64,000 nt of DNA from Pomphorhynchus laevis (lineage: Eukaryota > Acanthocephala > Palaeacanthocephala > Echinorhynchida > Pomphorhynchidae): NCBI GenBank assembly GCA_012934845.2, contig WNNJ02002751.1, positions 248,001 to 312,000 on the forward strand, written 5' to 3'. The notes beneath the pieces are model-generated. The model ran no database searches. It was not told the origin of the DNA and saw only the letters and a program-made list of their open reading frames with translations. Shown piece after piece: positions 9,054 through 20,356 of this stretch. The position numbers and the translations under genes were made by a program. How positions within the stretch are numbered: position 1 is the first letter of the stretch; each line of letters begins with the position of its first letter.

Positions 9054-10240
9054 TTAAGATTTTCCAATGAAATTTAGAGTTGGAAGATGACTCGAGTTGA
9101 TTTCGCCAAATTTAGTACGTTTAGTACGTTTAAGAATGAGATATGAACGGCGTTGAGAAAAGTAGGAATCACGAAGATTTGGAGGGAGTGAGTTGGGAGA
9201 ACGTTTAAGAAAGCGTTTATACATACGAAAAGAGTGACGGAGTCGACGCTTAGAAAGACTACAGTCAGAATCGAACCAGGGAGCATGACGCAAGCGCTGG
9301 GAACGTCGAAGTCGACTAGGCAGAAGGTTATTGAGGATCGACGTAAGTTCAGAATCAAACAGAATGCAGAGATCATCGGGAGAGAGATAGTTAAGAGGAA
9401 GTGAAAAGAGTGAAGAATTAAGTAAGGCTGTGCAGAGAGTAGGGATATCGAGAAGCTTCCAGGGTCGACTTGGTGTAGATAATGGTAAAGGCGTAGAAGG
9501 AGGATGGGGACGAGTAAGAGTAAGAGTGACAAGGAATTGATCTGCAAACCAGGATCAGTAATTGACAAGGAGGTATAATCATTGAAGCAGTTAGGAACAG
9601 CAATGATGTCGAGAGCACCGCCGAGAATATGAGTTGGGCTTGTTGAAAGTAATTTATAGTTAAAATCAGAAAAAAGATTAGTTAAAGTGATAGATTCAGA
9701 GTCAGCCGTCCGATCAAGACGAATGTTAAAGTCACCGAGAACAAAAGAAGAAGTATAAGACAATGAACAGTGAGACATTAGATCTGCAAGGTCGTTAAAG
9801 AAGATACGTGATGGGGCAACTGAACCTGGACGGTATACAATCACAAGTTCCAGAGGGAAAGGCGTTGATAATCTGCATATGAGTAATTCGAACGAAGTGT
9901 AACGGATGTTAACGTTGATTTTACGTAAAGACATTGGGTGACGAGCAATGGCAACAATACCGCCATGGTTAGACGCAGTAGATGTATGAGATGTAATTTG
10001 ACGAGCTGATTCAACTAGAGAACAACCAGAGCGACATAGACGACGAATAGCAAGATCGTCGGAGTCAGAGTGCCAGGATTCGGTAATGCAGAGAATATCG
10101 ATAGATAATTGATCGAAGATATCGAGAAGCATATCAGCTTTATGAAGAATGGAGCGAGTATTGAATAGACTAAGACGAAAAGTATGCTTAGGAGCGAGAT
10201 CGACTAGCGAAGAAGACAAGGGGGAGAGATGGGACGCCAT
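9054..10240 (-). pseudogene. L2-A ORF2, endonuclease part
   Basis: It starts MASHLSPLSSSLVDLAP at 10240. LFNTRSILHKADML and DILCITESWHSDSDD are the N-terminal boxes of the apurinic-like (exonuclease/endonuclease/phosphatase) domain that nicks target DNA, with the Glu of TESW as metal ligand. GGIVAIARH, VIVYRPGS and VLGDFNIRLDR follow in family order. Frame is lost near 9530, just before the SDHF-type His box. Downstream RHAPWFDSDC...KRRLRHSF (9054-9293) is the usual linker to the RT. The start is preceded by ORF1 with an overlap, as in L2-B. Confidence 0.85.
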
Positions 10241-11556
10241 CGAATTTTTGGCCTTGTGTGAAGAACGTGAAAATTTCCGTTGATTTTACGCATAGATAAG
10301 GATGACTCGCCGTTTGTTTCACGTCGATGTTTTTCAATGCGAGCTAAATTGAGCTGGGCAATATCAGAAGGGGAGCGGTCAGGAAAGATACGGCAAGTAG
10401 AGGAAGTGGTAAGAAGTTTAAAACGTTGGGAGAGTACCGAAGAGGCATGTGAACTATGTCGGAAAACGATTTTTAAGAGTGGAGGACTGAGATGATTGGA
10501 TTTAGTGGATTTGTTTAAACGAATAAAGGATACAGGAGCGATATTATTGAAGAGTGATGGGTTATCATCAGGAAGAATGGTTGCTAGGATAGACCTGAAA
10601 GCAGATACATCATCATCGAGGCGAGATTGTGGAGAAGCAGATTCGGAAAGCTTTAAGTTTGATATGATTATACAGCGATCGCGCGAAGGAAAACGATTTC
10701 GTGGAAGTGGTGGACGGACAGAGCTGGTAGGAGTCGAGGTAGATGAGCAGATAGAAGTGGAAATGACAGGGGTGCTTGATAAAGAATTAATATTGGTTGG
10801 AGCAAGTGTGACAGGTGCGAGGTGTTGAATCGGTTAATGAGAGATGTGACTGAATATGATTTTAAATGAAGGATGTAAATTATTTGGAAGTGTTACGTGG
10901 GAGGTAGAGTAAGGAGAATTAAAATAGGTTGGGGCATGAGTGACAGGAATGGAGTGTTGAATCAGTTGATCGGAAATGTTACTGGAAATGATTTTGATGG
11001 AAGGGTGTAAATTATTGAGAGGTGATACAGGAGAGGTCGAGTAAGGAGTACGTGAGGAGAATAAAGAAGTTTGAGATTTATTTAGATTGGGGGAGGAATA
11101 GGAAAGAGGAGGTACGATATGAAAAGCTTTACCGTTAGCATTGTTAGAATGAGAAAGATTAATGGAAGTTTGGTACGTAGTTGAACGAGGAGTATGTGAG
11201 AGAGTAGGTTTAATAATGGGATTATATGATGCGAAGTCAGGTGTTGATGCGAGGGAAACATCTAAAACAGCATTGGTCTGAGTGGTCGTGTGTGATACAG
11301 GAGTAGATGAGCAGGATAACTGTAGTAGTCGTACTGATGTACAAAAACCGCAAGTGAAATGTTTACGTTTATACACCGAGTGGTCGGATATTTTAACACG
11401 AACAAGTGTCCATACATCGCAATCTTTGGAATCGCATCCAACTTCAAAGCTGGTATAACCATCATTGCATTCCGATGTGGAAGATTCTTGATCAGGAACA
11501 GGAATTTGAGATTGCGCTTTTTTAGGCATGACCTTTTGTCGATAAATTGAGCTCAA
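10241..11556 (-). pseudogene. L2-A ORF1 (nucleic-acid-binding protein)
   Basis: The N-terminal part (11556-10834) begins at or near MPKKAQSQIPVPDQ and contains a Cys-rich motif (GCDSKDC, then FTCGFC) reminiscent of a degenerate PHD-like finger. A Ser/Thr/Asn-rich middle follows. The C-terminal part is in another frame between 10828 and 10250 and resembles ORF1 proteins of CR1-type LINEs (CIIISNLKL, PPLLKIVF, CRIFPDRSPSDIA), probably an RRM-like fold for RNA binding. L2-B has the same order, but with its own frame breaks. At least one frameshift separates the two halves here. Confidence 0.7.
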
Positions 11557-11574
11557 TCCGCGAGCGTAGCGAGC

Positions 11575-11798
11575 GGAACTGACAGGAATAATCTGGAACT
11601 GACAGGAATAATCTGGAACTGACAGGAATAATCTGGAACTGACAGGAATAATCTGGAACTGACAGGAATAATCTGGAACTGACAGGAATAATCTGGAACT
11701 GACAGGAATAATCTGGAACTGACTGGAATAATCTGGAACTGACAGGAATAATCTGGAACTGACTGGACTAATCTGGAACTGACAGGAATAATCTGGAA
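11575..11798 (-). repeat. Eleven 20-bp tandem repeats at the L2-A 5' end
   Basis: The unit gaactgacaggaataatctg is repeated eleven times with few changes, between the 5' terminal block and ORF1. L2-B carries the same array with the same copy number (52143-52365). 5' tandem monomers act as promoters in some LINE families, and that role is inferred here. A GC-rich inverted motif (cgagcgtagcgagcg) borders the array on the ORF1 side. Confidence 0.9.
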
Positions 11799-11830
11799 TG
11801 TATGTTTATTAGAAACCAAAATTTTTTTAA
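11799..11830 (-). promoter_or_regulatory. L2-A 5' terminal block shared with another LINE family
   Basis: Read on the minus strand this 32-bp block matches 31 of 32 bases of 20584-20615 in the leader of the PHD/USP retrotransposon. L2-B starts with a slightly diverged version at about 52112. Its place at the extreme 5' end suggests a transcription start or leader element. Confidence 0.6.
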
Positions 11831-12050
11831 TTTTTAATAATAAATAATAGTAAATATTAAATAATTGTTATAAATCATTGTTATATAAGATTTTATATAA
11901 TTGATATTAAGTATAAATTTAAAATTGAAATTTTAAATAAAAGTCAATTTTTATATATTGATTAATGGATCAATTATTTATGGAAACGCTTTACGGAAAC
12001 GCTTTCCTCTCGGCGATCTTAGTGACGATGTTACGTTATCGTCACTAATA
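11831..12050. other. AT-rich intergenic stretch
   Basis: A and T runs dominate. I see no coding sequence, repeat unit or structured motif in it. Confidence 0.6.
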
Positions 12051-13440
12051 TCACTTTTTTCACATCTTTATCTCGACAATCACGTCTAGATCACGATGTT
12101 TTCGCATTCAAATCAATCATCTCGTCATCTTGCTCCTACGGATAAACCATCCTTTTTCAACAATATCTCTCTTGTCGCATTCATCCGCCTAAACAAATCT
12201 TCGCTATCTTATCCTTCCCAGCCCCCTCTCCTAAACTCCTAAAAAATGTTTTCAAGCATCGATCTCACGTGTCCTCTGTCCTCTCCCAACGATTCAAACT
12301 CATGTGATCTTCAGCCATTCGCATTTTTCCCGATCGCACCCATCCGAAATCGATGAACTCTCATCTGCCCGCATCAGAAAACGCCGTCGCGAGGAAAACG
12401 GCGAAACATCTCTCTACATCCGAAACATCGACTGAAATTTTCAAGTTGTCCACACCGCCCAAAAATTCGATGGCGCTCCATCTCTCATATGTGTCTTCTC
12501 CACTAGCCCCTATCACCGCCACACACGGTTTCCGCCTCGGCCTCCTTAACACTATATCTATTCTCAATAAATGTGATCTCATCCTCAAACGATTCACCAA
12601 TCAATCCATCGATCTCTTCTGCCTCACCGAATCCTGGCACTCCATCCGCCGTTTGCTCTTTGCCGGTTGCTCACTGGTCAAATCCGCTCCCCCAAAGCAA
12701 ATCCCCTTCTAAATTCTCTAATCATGGCTGCATTGTGTAATTCGCCCGTAACCCCGTGTCTATTCGCAAAATCACTTCCCCTTTCAGTCCTTGCTATTTT
12801 GAACTGCTCACTTGTCGCTCTTCTAACCCGATCACTCTACATCTTGCCATTGTATACCGTCATGGTTCATCTGCTCCTACCTTCTTATTTTTTACCAAAC
12901 TTGCTGACCTTCTGTCCAACTGTTCTTTGTCCTCCATCCCTTCAATCGTTCTTGGCGACTTCAACATCCGTCTGGACCGCCCCTCTATTACTGAGTCCAT
13001 CCGGTTCATCAACATTATATCCAACTATAACTATAAACACATCTCCACTGCCCCCACACATATCCTTGGTGGGCACTCGACATCATTGCTGTCCCCGATC
13101 ATTTTGCTGCCTACACCTCACTGTCCATTTTAGATCCTAGTCTATCCAATCACTTTCTCGTCACCCTTGATCTCACAACCACACTCCTCCTCACACACCT
13201 ACAACCCTACGTTGCCCTTGCAGAAATCTTGATCTCATTTCTTCTCCGCTCTACCTTACTCAAATCGTCTCCATCCTATCTCACAATAACATATTCCTCT
13301 CCTCACGATCTCAACTTTCTTTTCGACTCTGAACTCACATCCACTCTCGATCTTCTCTTACCCTTCGTCTCACCCACACCGTCGCTTGTCCCGTGCCCCA
13401 TGGTTTGACATCCAATGCCTACTCTCAAAGCGTCGACTCC
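12051..13440 (+). mobile_element. L2b LINE, decayed 5'/endonuclease part (L2b-1)
   Basis: This is a second L2-like subfamily on the plus strand. Frames between 12353 and 13133 contain the ORF1 end and the endonuclease start: GFRLGLLNTISILNKCDL, FCLTESWHS, then YRHGSSAPTFLFF, VLGDFNIRLDR and APTHILGG. They are scattered over three frames, so the copy is heavily damaged. The last recognisable bases (gcgtcgactccgtcatgcttttcgagtctat, just upstream of 13460) recur in L2b-2 at 32040-32070. The RT is absent. Confidence 0.75.
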
Positions 13441-14588
13441 GTCATGCTTTTCGAGTCTATACAAAAGAGTACTTATAAGTTGCTATCGGTGCTTCAAAAA
13501 AATCAAAAAAAAAACAGTTTTCCCGCAATAATGGACCAAAATTCAAGCAATTTGGACGATTTAAAGGTAACTTTTAGTGATAAACTAACAGACCCGAAGG
13601 TTAGTAGCATTTAATTTTCTACGGAGGATGTGGAAGTACTCCATCCCATCCCGAAACTAAAAAACCTGGCGATTATAAGGTTACTTAATCTTATAGAGAG
13701 AGGCAAAATCTATTTAATACTTTTCTTCGGCCATTGACAGAAAAATATAAAAACAGTATTATTTAACTCTATAAAATTTCATGAAGCAGAAATTAAAATA
13801 TCGTTCTTAACGTCAGATATATTAAAAAGTTATATTCACTTCTTCGAGTCCTCGCTTTTGGATTTTGGCTCAATCCAGTTAAAACATATACTTGCATTCT
13901 TGAATATTTCAAATCTTCCATATCATCTGGATGATAAAGATATTGAAATTCTACAAAAAACATTCAATATTACGAATCCACGCACTGTAATGGGAAAGAG
14001 CGGATTCCCTCTACCCATCGACTTTTGCTCCGCCCCTAAGAGGTTGGGAAATACTTAAGAATTTCCCGACCTCTTAGGAGCTCGGGAAATTCTTTCTTAG
14101 GGTAAACTGTTGAAAACTAATGTCCGATATCGCCACCATTCAACAAATGGGAGTAAATGTAGATCTTACTGTTAATCCGCTTAAGTGCGTGGTCGTCGCG
14201 GATAACCCCTAGGCAAGGTCAATTGCATGCATCCTCCATGGATGCAAGATTGTTTATTCTTCTGACTCAGAAGAGGAGATAAATCAGCGGCATTAGTCAA
14301 CCACTGGCTTACGCATGATCATCGTATTGAATTAGATAATGTCATAATAATCGAAACATAAAATGATTGGAAACGAAGGCTCATAAAAGAATCGATTTAT
14401 ATTAAAGGCAATGGGAAGATAATGGAAGTCAACAAAGATAACTAGAGCTTAAGGATACCAATAGCAAAATTAAAGTTAAAGGATCACGCACATTCTTCCA
14501 GATGTGCATTTTTATATAATACTAACGAACAAGTCGCTACACGGAGATAAGTACCAACTCCCGAAGAGGGCTATTACAAATCCGAAAG
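13441..14588 (+). other. Unclassified sequence with short open frames
   Basis: Short plus-strand frames (13393-13614, 13858-14058) encode Lys/Asp/Ser-rich peptides such as DLKVTFSDKL and HILAFLNISNLPYHLDD. Bases 14031-14095 contain an inverted repeat built on aggttgggaaat and atttcccgacctc. From 14100 to 14580 a further open stretch is broken by stops. I recognise no family. The composition resembles that of an old, degraded mobile element. Confidence 0.3.
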
Positions 14589-15294
14589 TTAGAAAACATT
14601 ATATTTCTTATTGAGATTTTTCAATGTATAAAATAAAATTAAAGTACATTTTTTATCAAATGTAATCTTAAATGATATAAATTCCGCACTTGGTGCGGAA
14701 TTTAGAATAGTGATGTCATTCGCATATTTAACGCATATTGAATGATCTAGAGATACGTCGTATTCCTGTACAAAAAGGTTGAATAGAAGGGGAGAGATTA
14801 AGCTCGCTTGAGGTAAGCCAATATATGAATAAACATTCCTTAGAGAACGTGTTTTTGTGTACAATCATTTGGCGTCTACCAGACAGGTAAGATTGAATGA
14901 ACTTTAGTTACCATTTAGAGAAACCTAATGACTCCAATTTATTCATTAACACATAATGGTCAATTGTGTCGAATGCTTTGCTCAAATCAATTTGAAGTGC
15001 TTGTACTATAGGTTGGGATCGTAAATCAAGATTATTGATTGCAAACTGATTTATTCTCATAAGTTCATTCATTGTATTGTCTTGTTGTCGAAAAGCGTGT
15101 TGGTTGATATCTAAGCGATTTAGATATATTGAATAAATTCGACGGTGAAAAGACTTTTCAATTAGTTTTGCAAAAGCCGGTAGCAATGATATTGAACTGA
15201 AACATTCTGATGTTACTGGGTTTGACTGTTTGGGAATTAAAACAACGTTTGTGCATTTTAAGCAATCGGGTACGATTCCAGTTTGAAAGATCAA
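14589..15294 (-). pseudogene. CR1-1 reverse transcriptase fragments
   Basis: The frame 15294-14908 carries the fingers/palm: FQTGIVPDCLKCTNVVLIPKQ, SLLPAFAKLIEK, and motif A with DLSKAFDTIDH. The frame 14864-14589 carries motif B (YIGLPQASLISPLLFNLF) and motif C (KYANDITIL). The PQGS and YADD consensus residues are changed to PQAS and YAND, and loss of the second Asp would abolish polymerase activity. At least one frameshift lies between the two frames. Confidence 0.8.
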
Positions 15295-15444
15295 ATGCTA
15301 CTGATAAATGTTGCGATAAGATATCATCAAGATATTTTACAATCCACACTGGTATACCCGGACCGTTGACTTTGTTTGTTGCTAAACTATTTATATCCTT
15401 GAGTACTTCTTCGGAAGATACGAGACAGTCGTCGGTTCAGTTAA

Positions 15445-15840
15445 TTACATTGATAGGTATAATATGACCGATACTTTTGCATTCGGAATTGTTAGAGATA
15501 CGTTTATTCTGTCGAGTGTATCAGAGAGATTATTATTGCCCGTAGTAACAAGGTTGGATTGAGAAACATGACCACGTAATGCTGTTACATTTTTCCAAAA
15601 TAACTTCGAAGATGTATTGCCTAATTGTTTTAAGACGAAAGATTGACGCGCTTTTGTAATTTTTAATGAAAGCTTCCTATTTAGTTCATTAAAGTAATGA
15701 TGATTTTTATGTTTATATGCATCATCACGGCGCAGTTGAAGCTCTTTCAGAACATGATACATCCAATGATGATCGCGATTTGTAAGAGTTATGGTCTTTG
15801 CAGGTATGCAATTTTCGACAATGTCACATATTTTATTCAT
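15445..15840 (-). pseudogene. CR1-1 endonuclease-RT linker
   Basis: The minus-strand frame reads NKICDIVENCIPAKTITLTNRDHHWM, then ELQLRRDDAYKHKNHHYF and FWKNVTALRG. This is the usual basic linker between the endonuclease and RT of CR1-type LINEs (the pattern is W....+..l..+rd.a++). Its left neighbour is the RT and its right boundary is the Naiad insertion. Confidence 0.75.
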
Positions 15841-17214
15841 ATATGAATAAAATACTTAAAGTAATTAAAGCACATTTTAAAAAATATTGCAAGGTAATCG
15901 AAATTAATACTGGTATAAAACACTATTTCAGTATTAATTCTACAAAAGAATTTTTAGAACAGACAAAAGGAATAAATTTTCAAAATATAAATACATACGA
16001 TTTTAGTACGCTTTATACAAATCTAGATTTAGTAGATATTAAAGAAGCGTTAGTAAAATTAATTAACCTTCTATTCGGAAAAAGATATACATATATATGT
16101 TATAATAATTATAACGCCTATCTAACAAAAATTAAACCATCAAATAAATATAAATATATGGATAAAATTGAATTAATAGAATCCTTAAATATTTTGATAA
16201 ATCAAAATTATTTAAAAGTAGGGACATCTATATTTAGACAAGTAAAATGTGTTCTAATGGGTGGTAATCGTAGCCCAGTTATAGCTGACTTGTATTTAAG
16301 CTTTATAGAATATGAATTTGTTCATAACTGTGTAAAAACTAAATCTAAACAATATAAATATATGGAATATATGTTTCGATACATTGATGATATATGTGTA
16401 TTTAATTCTAATAATTTTTATTCAATTAGTGAGCACATTTATCCAGAAAGCCTTATTCTTAACAAAACCAATATTAATGATAAAGAAGGTGTATATCTAG
16501 ATATGAACATTAAATTAACATTAACTAAAACTACTATTAATTTATATCGTAAAGATGACATATTTAAATTTACAAGAAACATATTTTTGCATGAGCATTC
16601 ATGCATACCATATAATATAAAATATAATACATAAAATAATGAAATTTAAAGAATTGCAACAATGTGTAATGATATTAACTTTTTTCAAAATCATTTAAAT
16701 AATTTAATAGATACATATTTTAAACTAGGTTACTATAAAAATAACATCAAGCAGAAAATAGTAAAATATATAAATCAACACAATAATATAAAGAATAAAT
16801 TTAAACTCTTAAGTGGCAAATTTTTATGGATGGATAATAAATAATATACTTTGCATTAGAATAAGATACTAGATAGTTATTTCAGAGGAAATACATCATT
16901 AGCATGTATTTGGCCCCGCTGCTATGTTTGGGTAGAGGAGTTAGGGGCCGAAACCTGATAGCATAGCAGTTCCTCCTGATGACCTCTAATTCTTATTCTG
17001 ATACAACGTCTGTTATTTATTAGTCAATTCATAAAAATGACGTTTATTTTAAATTTTATTTTTTATTTTTATTTTTAACTTGATTTAAATTATAGAAAAT
17101 CTAAAAACAATTATTAATTTTATTATTTAATTATTAAATTTTGATTTAGCATTATTATGTTTTGTTTATTTTATAATTATATAACAATACGTAGACTCAG
17201 TTAGCTGATTTAAT
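15841..17214 (+). mobile_element. Naiad-type element, 5'-truncated copy (Naiad-3)
   Basis: This copy of the Naiad RT C-terminal half and 3' tail corresponds to 6670-8040 of Naiad-2 at very high identity. It includes YRYIDDICVF and the complete 3' tail ending in gctgatttaatt. A few differences are seen, including a changed motif B region (QVKCVLMGGN). The coding part has one or two breaks. The left junction forms a palindrome with the target, attttattcat-atatgaataaaat, suggesting joining through micro-homology. Confidence 0.85.
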
Positions 17215-18114
17215 TGTCGATGTTATTACATCAAGAGAAATAACGTTACAGTTTTCTGGGTGAGAGAACCATTTAAGTAATTCACTACGTAGTTTAATAA
17301 GATGATGTTCACGGCGATTCTGAACTACACGACGAGATAAAGCTGTACGCTTTACTGAGTTTATATGTTTGAGAATTACAGTCAAATGGTCGGATGATGA
17401 TACATGCGCACACTTAATACCACCAAATCCGTAAGCGTCGGTATTAAGATCAATTTTGTCAAGTGTAGATTTTCTTCGGGTTGGAAAGTTTACAAGTTGG
17501 AGAAAACCTAATTGATGTTCATAAGCATCGAAATCTAGCTGATTAAAATCCCCCGCGATTAAAACGTATCTGTGGTTTGATAAAAGTTCGTTAACTAACG
17601 TTGAAAGTTTTTCAAAAGCTTGTGATTTATCGGCAGATGGAGGATGGTATAGAATTACTACAAGTAGCTGAAAGCTTCTTGTATTTATAGTTTTACAGAA
17701 GTTTAAGACTATGGTCTCTAATGTAAGAGCTAATATATGGTCTCTAATGTATGAGCTAATCTCAGTGATTGACACATTTACACTATTTCTAACGTAAGCA
17801 CATACCCCATTACCTCTACGGTTGCTTCTGTGAGCCGATAAAGACTTTAGAATCCGGGAATATTACGTTCTTGTGAAGTCTCGTTGTTAAACCACGTCTG
17901 TCACTAATAGAATATCAAGAGAATAAACACTGCACATTATAGATAAATGATCCATCTTATTATGAAGGCTCTGTGCATTTGTCAGAAAAATAGTAGGATA
18001 AGAAAAGGTATGATCATTTTGCTGTGTAATAAGTCGTATGCACGTTTTATTAGTCATGAGCTTACAAGGTGAACTATTTTCCAACGAACTCTGCATCACG
18101 CCTTGACAACCCAA
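17215..18114 (-). pseudogene. CR1-1 endonuclease domain
   Basis: Boxes visible on the minus strand: IFLTNAQSLHNKMDHL and SLDILLVTDVV (18114-17887; the usual TE of the metal-binding Glu reads TD). After a frame change these are followed by LLVVILYHPPSADKSQAFEKL, VLIAGDFNQLDF, FPTRRKSTLDKIDLN and SSSDHLTVIL (17775-17197), which holds the catalytic His. This is a standard apurinic-like endonuclease broken by one frameshift or small loss near 17780-17890. Confidence 0.75.
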
Positions 18115-18226
18115 AAATCCTGAATTTCTAAGTGTTCTTCACCCATGCTTGTTCTTTCGATTAATTGTTGCTTAGCTTTCCGTAATTTTTACGATCGTTA
18201 TAGAATCTATCAGAAAACAGGGCAAT

Positions 18227-19134
18227 TTATGTCCCTTTTAGTTTCCCACGTCGACTAAGAGTTGCTTCAGCATGCAGTTTATCTTCGAATATTACCTTTA
18301 TGAGCCTAGGTTTATCATTCTGTGGTATTTGCGTATCTCCTCGCTGCATTCTAATTACCGCATTAATTACGATTTTTTTCGTAATTAATTTTATGCATTG
18401 CTCACTTGGTTCAAAAAGAGACATTATGAGTTTCCTAGCAGATTCAATATCATGACTTATCCTTACTTCGATGTTTTTGATGTAGATTCATATAATCCAC
18501 TAATCATGGCGCAACGTGTCCTTGAAGGAAAATGATGCGGTTTGCTTGCAGTTCGATCAATAGAATCACACATAGGCAACAGTGATGAATCTGCTGATTG
18601 TTGAATATTGTTAGTTGATGATGCGTTCGGCGATTTACTCTTGTCGCGATACGACAATCTTCTAGTTGAATTCATCAGTAATGAATCTGCCGATTGGTGA
18701 ATATTGTTAGTTGATGATGCGTTTGGCGATTTACTCTTGTCGCGATACGACAATCTTCTAGATGAATTCATAAACGTTCTTACGACATGTGATCTCCCAC
18801 CATCAAGTTTAGAGGATCTAGCGATATAAGGAGTCTTTGAAGCCAACGTTACATTTAAATCTAATTCGGAGTTAGTTGGCTCCGTAATGTTTACTAAATT
18901 ATCTTTCCTGAGTTCTATGGGAACATATATATTGTCATTATCTAATACATCGATTGAAGATCGTGATTGGTTTTTAAAGTTTACTGAGTTCTCAATAATA
19001 GAACAACTTGGCGTATCTATATGTGTATTGTTCTGTGATTTTAGTACTTCTTGAATAGATCGCATAGCCTGACATAGGCAAATATGACATATACATCGTA
19101 AAGAATCAATGTAAGATCCTTCTTTAAAATACAT
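18227..19134 (-). pseudogene. CR1-1 ORF1 with internal duplication
   Basis: The N-terminal part (19134-18463, 223 aa) has a Cys-rich start (CICHICLCQ) and a basic Ser/Asn-rich region. A segment of about 30 residues, with the core RRLSYRDKSKSPNASSTNNI, occurs twice in tandem (DNA about 18585-18680 and 18675-18775). The C-terminal part (18424-18227) reads KPRLIKVIFEDKLHAEATL, like the RRM-like end of CR1-type ORF1 proteins. A frame change separates the two. Confidence 0.65.
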
Positions 19135-19389
19135 TTGAGTCAGAACGGGACATTTTCATTATCGCAATTGATTAATATTTTATAATGTGGAGTTGATTAA
19201 TTTATTACCCAAATTTATTTAATTTATAAATATTAAATTTATTTTTTATAATATTTTGTTGATTTATATATTTAACTATTTTCTGTTTGATGATACTGTT
19301 ATAACAATATAACAATATATAATATATAACAATATATAATAATATAATATATTATTGTAGATTATATATATTAAATACGCATAATACAA
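19135..19389. other. AT-rich stretch with simple repeats
   Basis: TA-rich sequence includes several aacaatatataa-type repeats (about 19300-19360). I see no coding capacity or known motif. Confidence 0.6.
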
Positions 19390-20138
19390 AGTATATTATT
19401 TATTATTCATCCATAAAAAATTTGCCACTTTAGAGTTTAAATTTATTATTTATATTATAGTGTTGATTTATATATTTTACTATTTTCTGCTTGACGCTAT
19501 TTTTATAGTAACCTAGTTTAAAATATGCATCTATTAAATTATTTAAATGATTTTGAAGAAAGCCAATATTATTACATATTGTTGCAATTCTTAAAATTTC
19601 ATTATTTAATGTATTATATTTTATATTATATGGTATGCATGAATGCTCATGCAAAAATATGTTTCTTGTAAATTTAAATGTCATCTTTACGATATAAATT
19701 AATAGTAGTTTTAGTTAATATTAATTTAAGCTCATATCAAGATATATATTTCTTTATCATTAATATTGGTTTTATTAAGAATGAGGGTACCTGGATAAAT
19801 TTGTTCGCTGTTTGAATAAAAATTGCTAGAATTAAATACACATATATCATCAATATATCGAAACATATATTTCATATCTTTATATAATTTGGATTTATTT
19901 TTTAAACAGCTTGAATAATTTGGCTACTATTACCTCCCATTGGAACACCTTTTACTTGTCTAAATACAGATGTCCGTAGTTTTAAATAATTTTAATTTAT
20001 CAAAATATTTAAGGTTCTATTAATTCGATTTTATCCATATATTTATATTTACTTGATGGTTTAATTTTTGTTAGATTGGCGTTATAATTATTATAACATA
20101 TATATGTATATCTTTTTCCGAATATAAGATTAATTAAT
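19390..20138 (-). mobile_element. Naiad fragment (Naiad-4)
   Basis: Minus-strand Naiad RT C-terminal region, more diverged than Naiad-2 and -3. The frame 19684-19430 encodes FKFTRNIFLHEHSCIPYNIKYNT and NNLIDAYFKLGYY. Upstream portions as far as RT motif B/C are present but broken many times. It is an older copy. Confidence 0.8.
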
Positions 20139-20285
20139 TTATGCAAAAATGTTTGTAAATTTAAATTTGTCATCTTTACGATATAAAATTGGATGTAGTT
20201 TCATTAGTATTGGTTTAATTAAGAATGGAGCTAACTAGATAAATTTGTTCGCTTATGAATAAAAATTGTTAGAGTTAAATACACA
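20139..20285 (-). mobile_element. Naiad fragment (Naiad-5), part beyond the insertion
   Basis: Matches the reverse complement of the Naiad-2 region about 7230-7420. It ends in agttaaatacaca, exactly where the PHD/USP retrotransposon begins. The continuation of the same Naiad sequence starts at 26147. Confidence 0.8.
20274..20285 (+). repeat. Target-site duplication, left (gttaaatacaca)
   Basis: This 12-bp string recurs at 26147-26158. In undisturbed Naiad copies it occurs once (for example the reverse complement near 7225), followed by tatatcatcaat, as it is after the right copy. It is thus a true duplication made on insertion. Confidence 0.9.
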
Positions 20286-20291
20286 AAGCTT

Positions 20292-20321
20292 AAAAAAAGT
20301 TTGAGATAAAATAACATACAA
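20292..20321 (+). promoter_or_regulatory. 30-bp 5' leader block shared with RLE-6
   Basis: These 30 bases, seven A's followed by gtttgagataaaataacatacaa, are identical to the reverse complement of 59944-59973, the 5' end of the CXC-type element RLE-6. They lie within 7 bp of the element's 5' border. This is likely the transcription start or leader region. Confidence 0.7.
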
Positions 20322-20356
20322 TCTAAAGTAAATACAATATAATAACATACAAAATC

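Larger units (their letters stand above)
1438..11830 (-). mobile_element. L2-like LINE, copy L2-A, split by a Penelope-like block
   Basis: This is a near full-length L2/CR1-superfamily LINE on the minus strand. Its 5' end is at about 11830: a 32-bp leader block, then eleven 20-bp tandem repeats, ORF1, ORF2 (apurinic-like endonuclease, then RT), and the 3' end at about 1438. Alignment by eye with copy L2-C shows that ORF2 is cut between about 2190 and 8044, where Naiad elements sit. The two L2 pieces are colinear with L2-C across the gap. Several frame breaks occur in ORF2, so this copy is inactive. The 3' tail seen in L2-C (AAT repeats) is absent here. Confidence 0.85.
14589..19134 (-). mobile_element. 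CR1-like LINE (CR1-1), split by a Naiad copy
   Basis: On the minus strand the order is ORF1 (19134-18227), endonuclease (18114-17215), a Naiad insertion (15841-17214), the endonuclease-RT linker (15840-15445), and RT (15294-14589). The two halves are colinear around the insertion. RT boxes are present (VQALQIDLSKAFDTIDH; a YANDI in place of YADD), but frames are broken repeatedly. It differs clearly from the L2 copies in sequence. The 3' end beyond motif C is missing. Confidence 0.8.

Noticed and set aside
11553-11819. Repetitive 88-aa ORF (QIIPVSSRLF repeats), likewise 52100-52350
   Set aside because: Translation of the 20-bp L2 leader repeats. The array is non-coding and lies upstream of ORF1.
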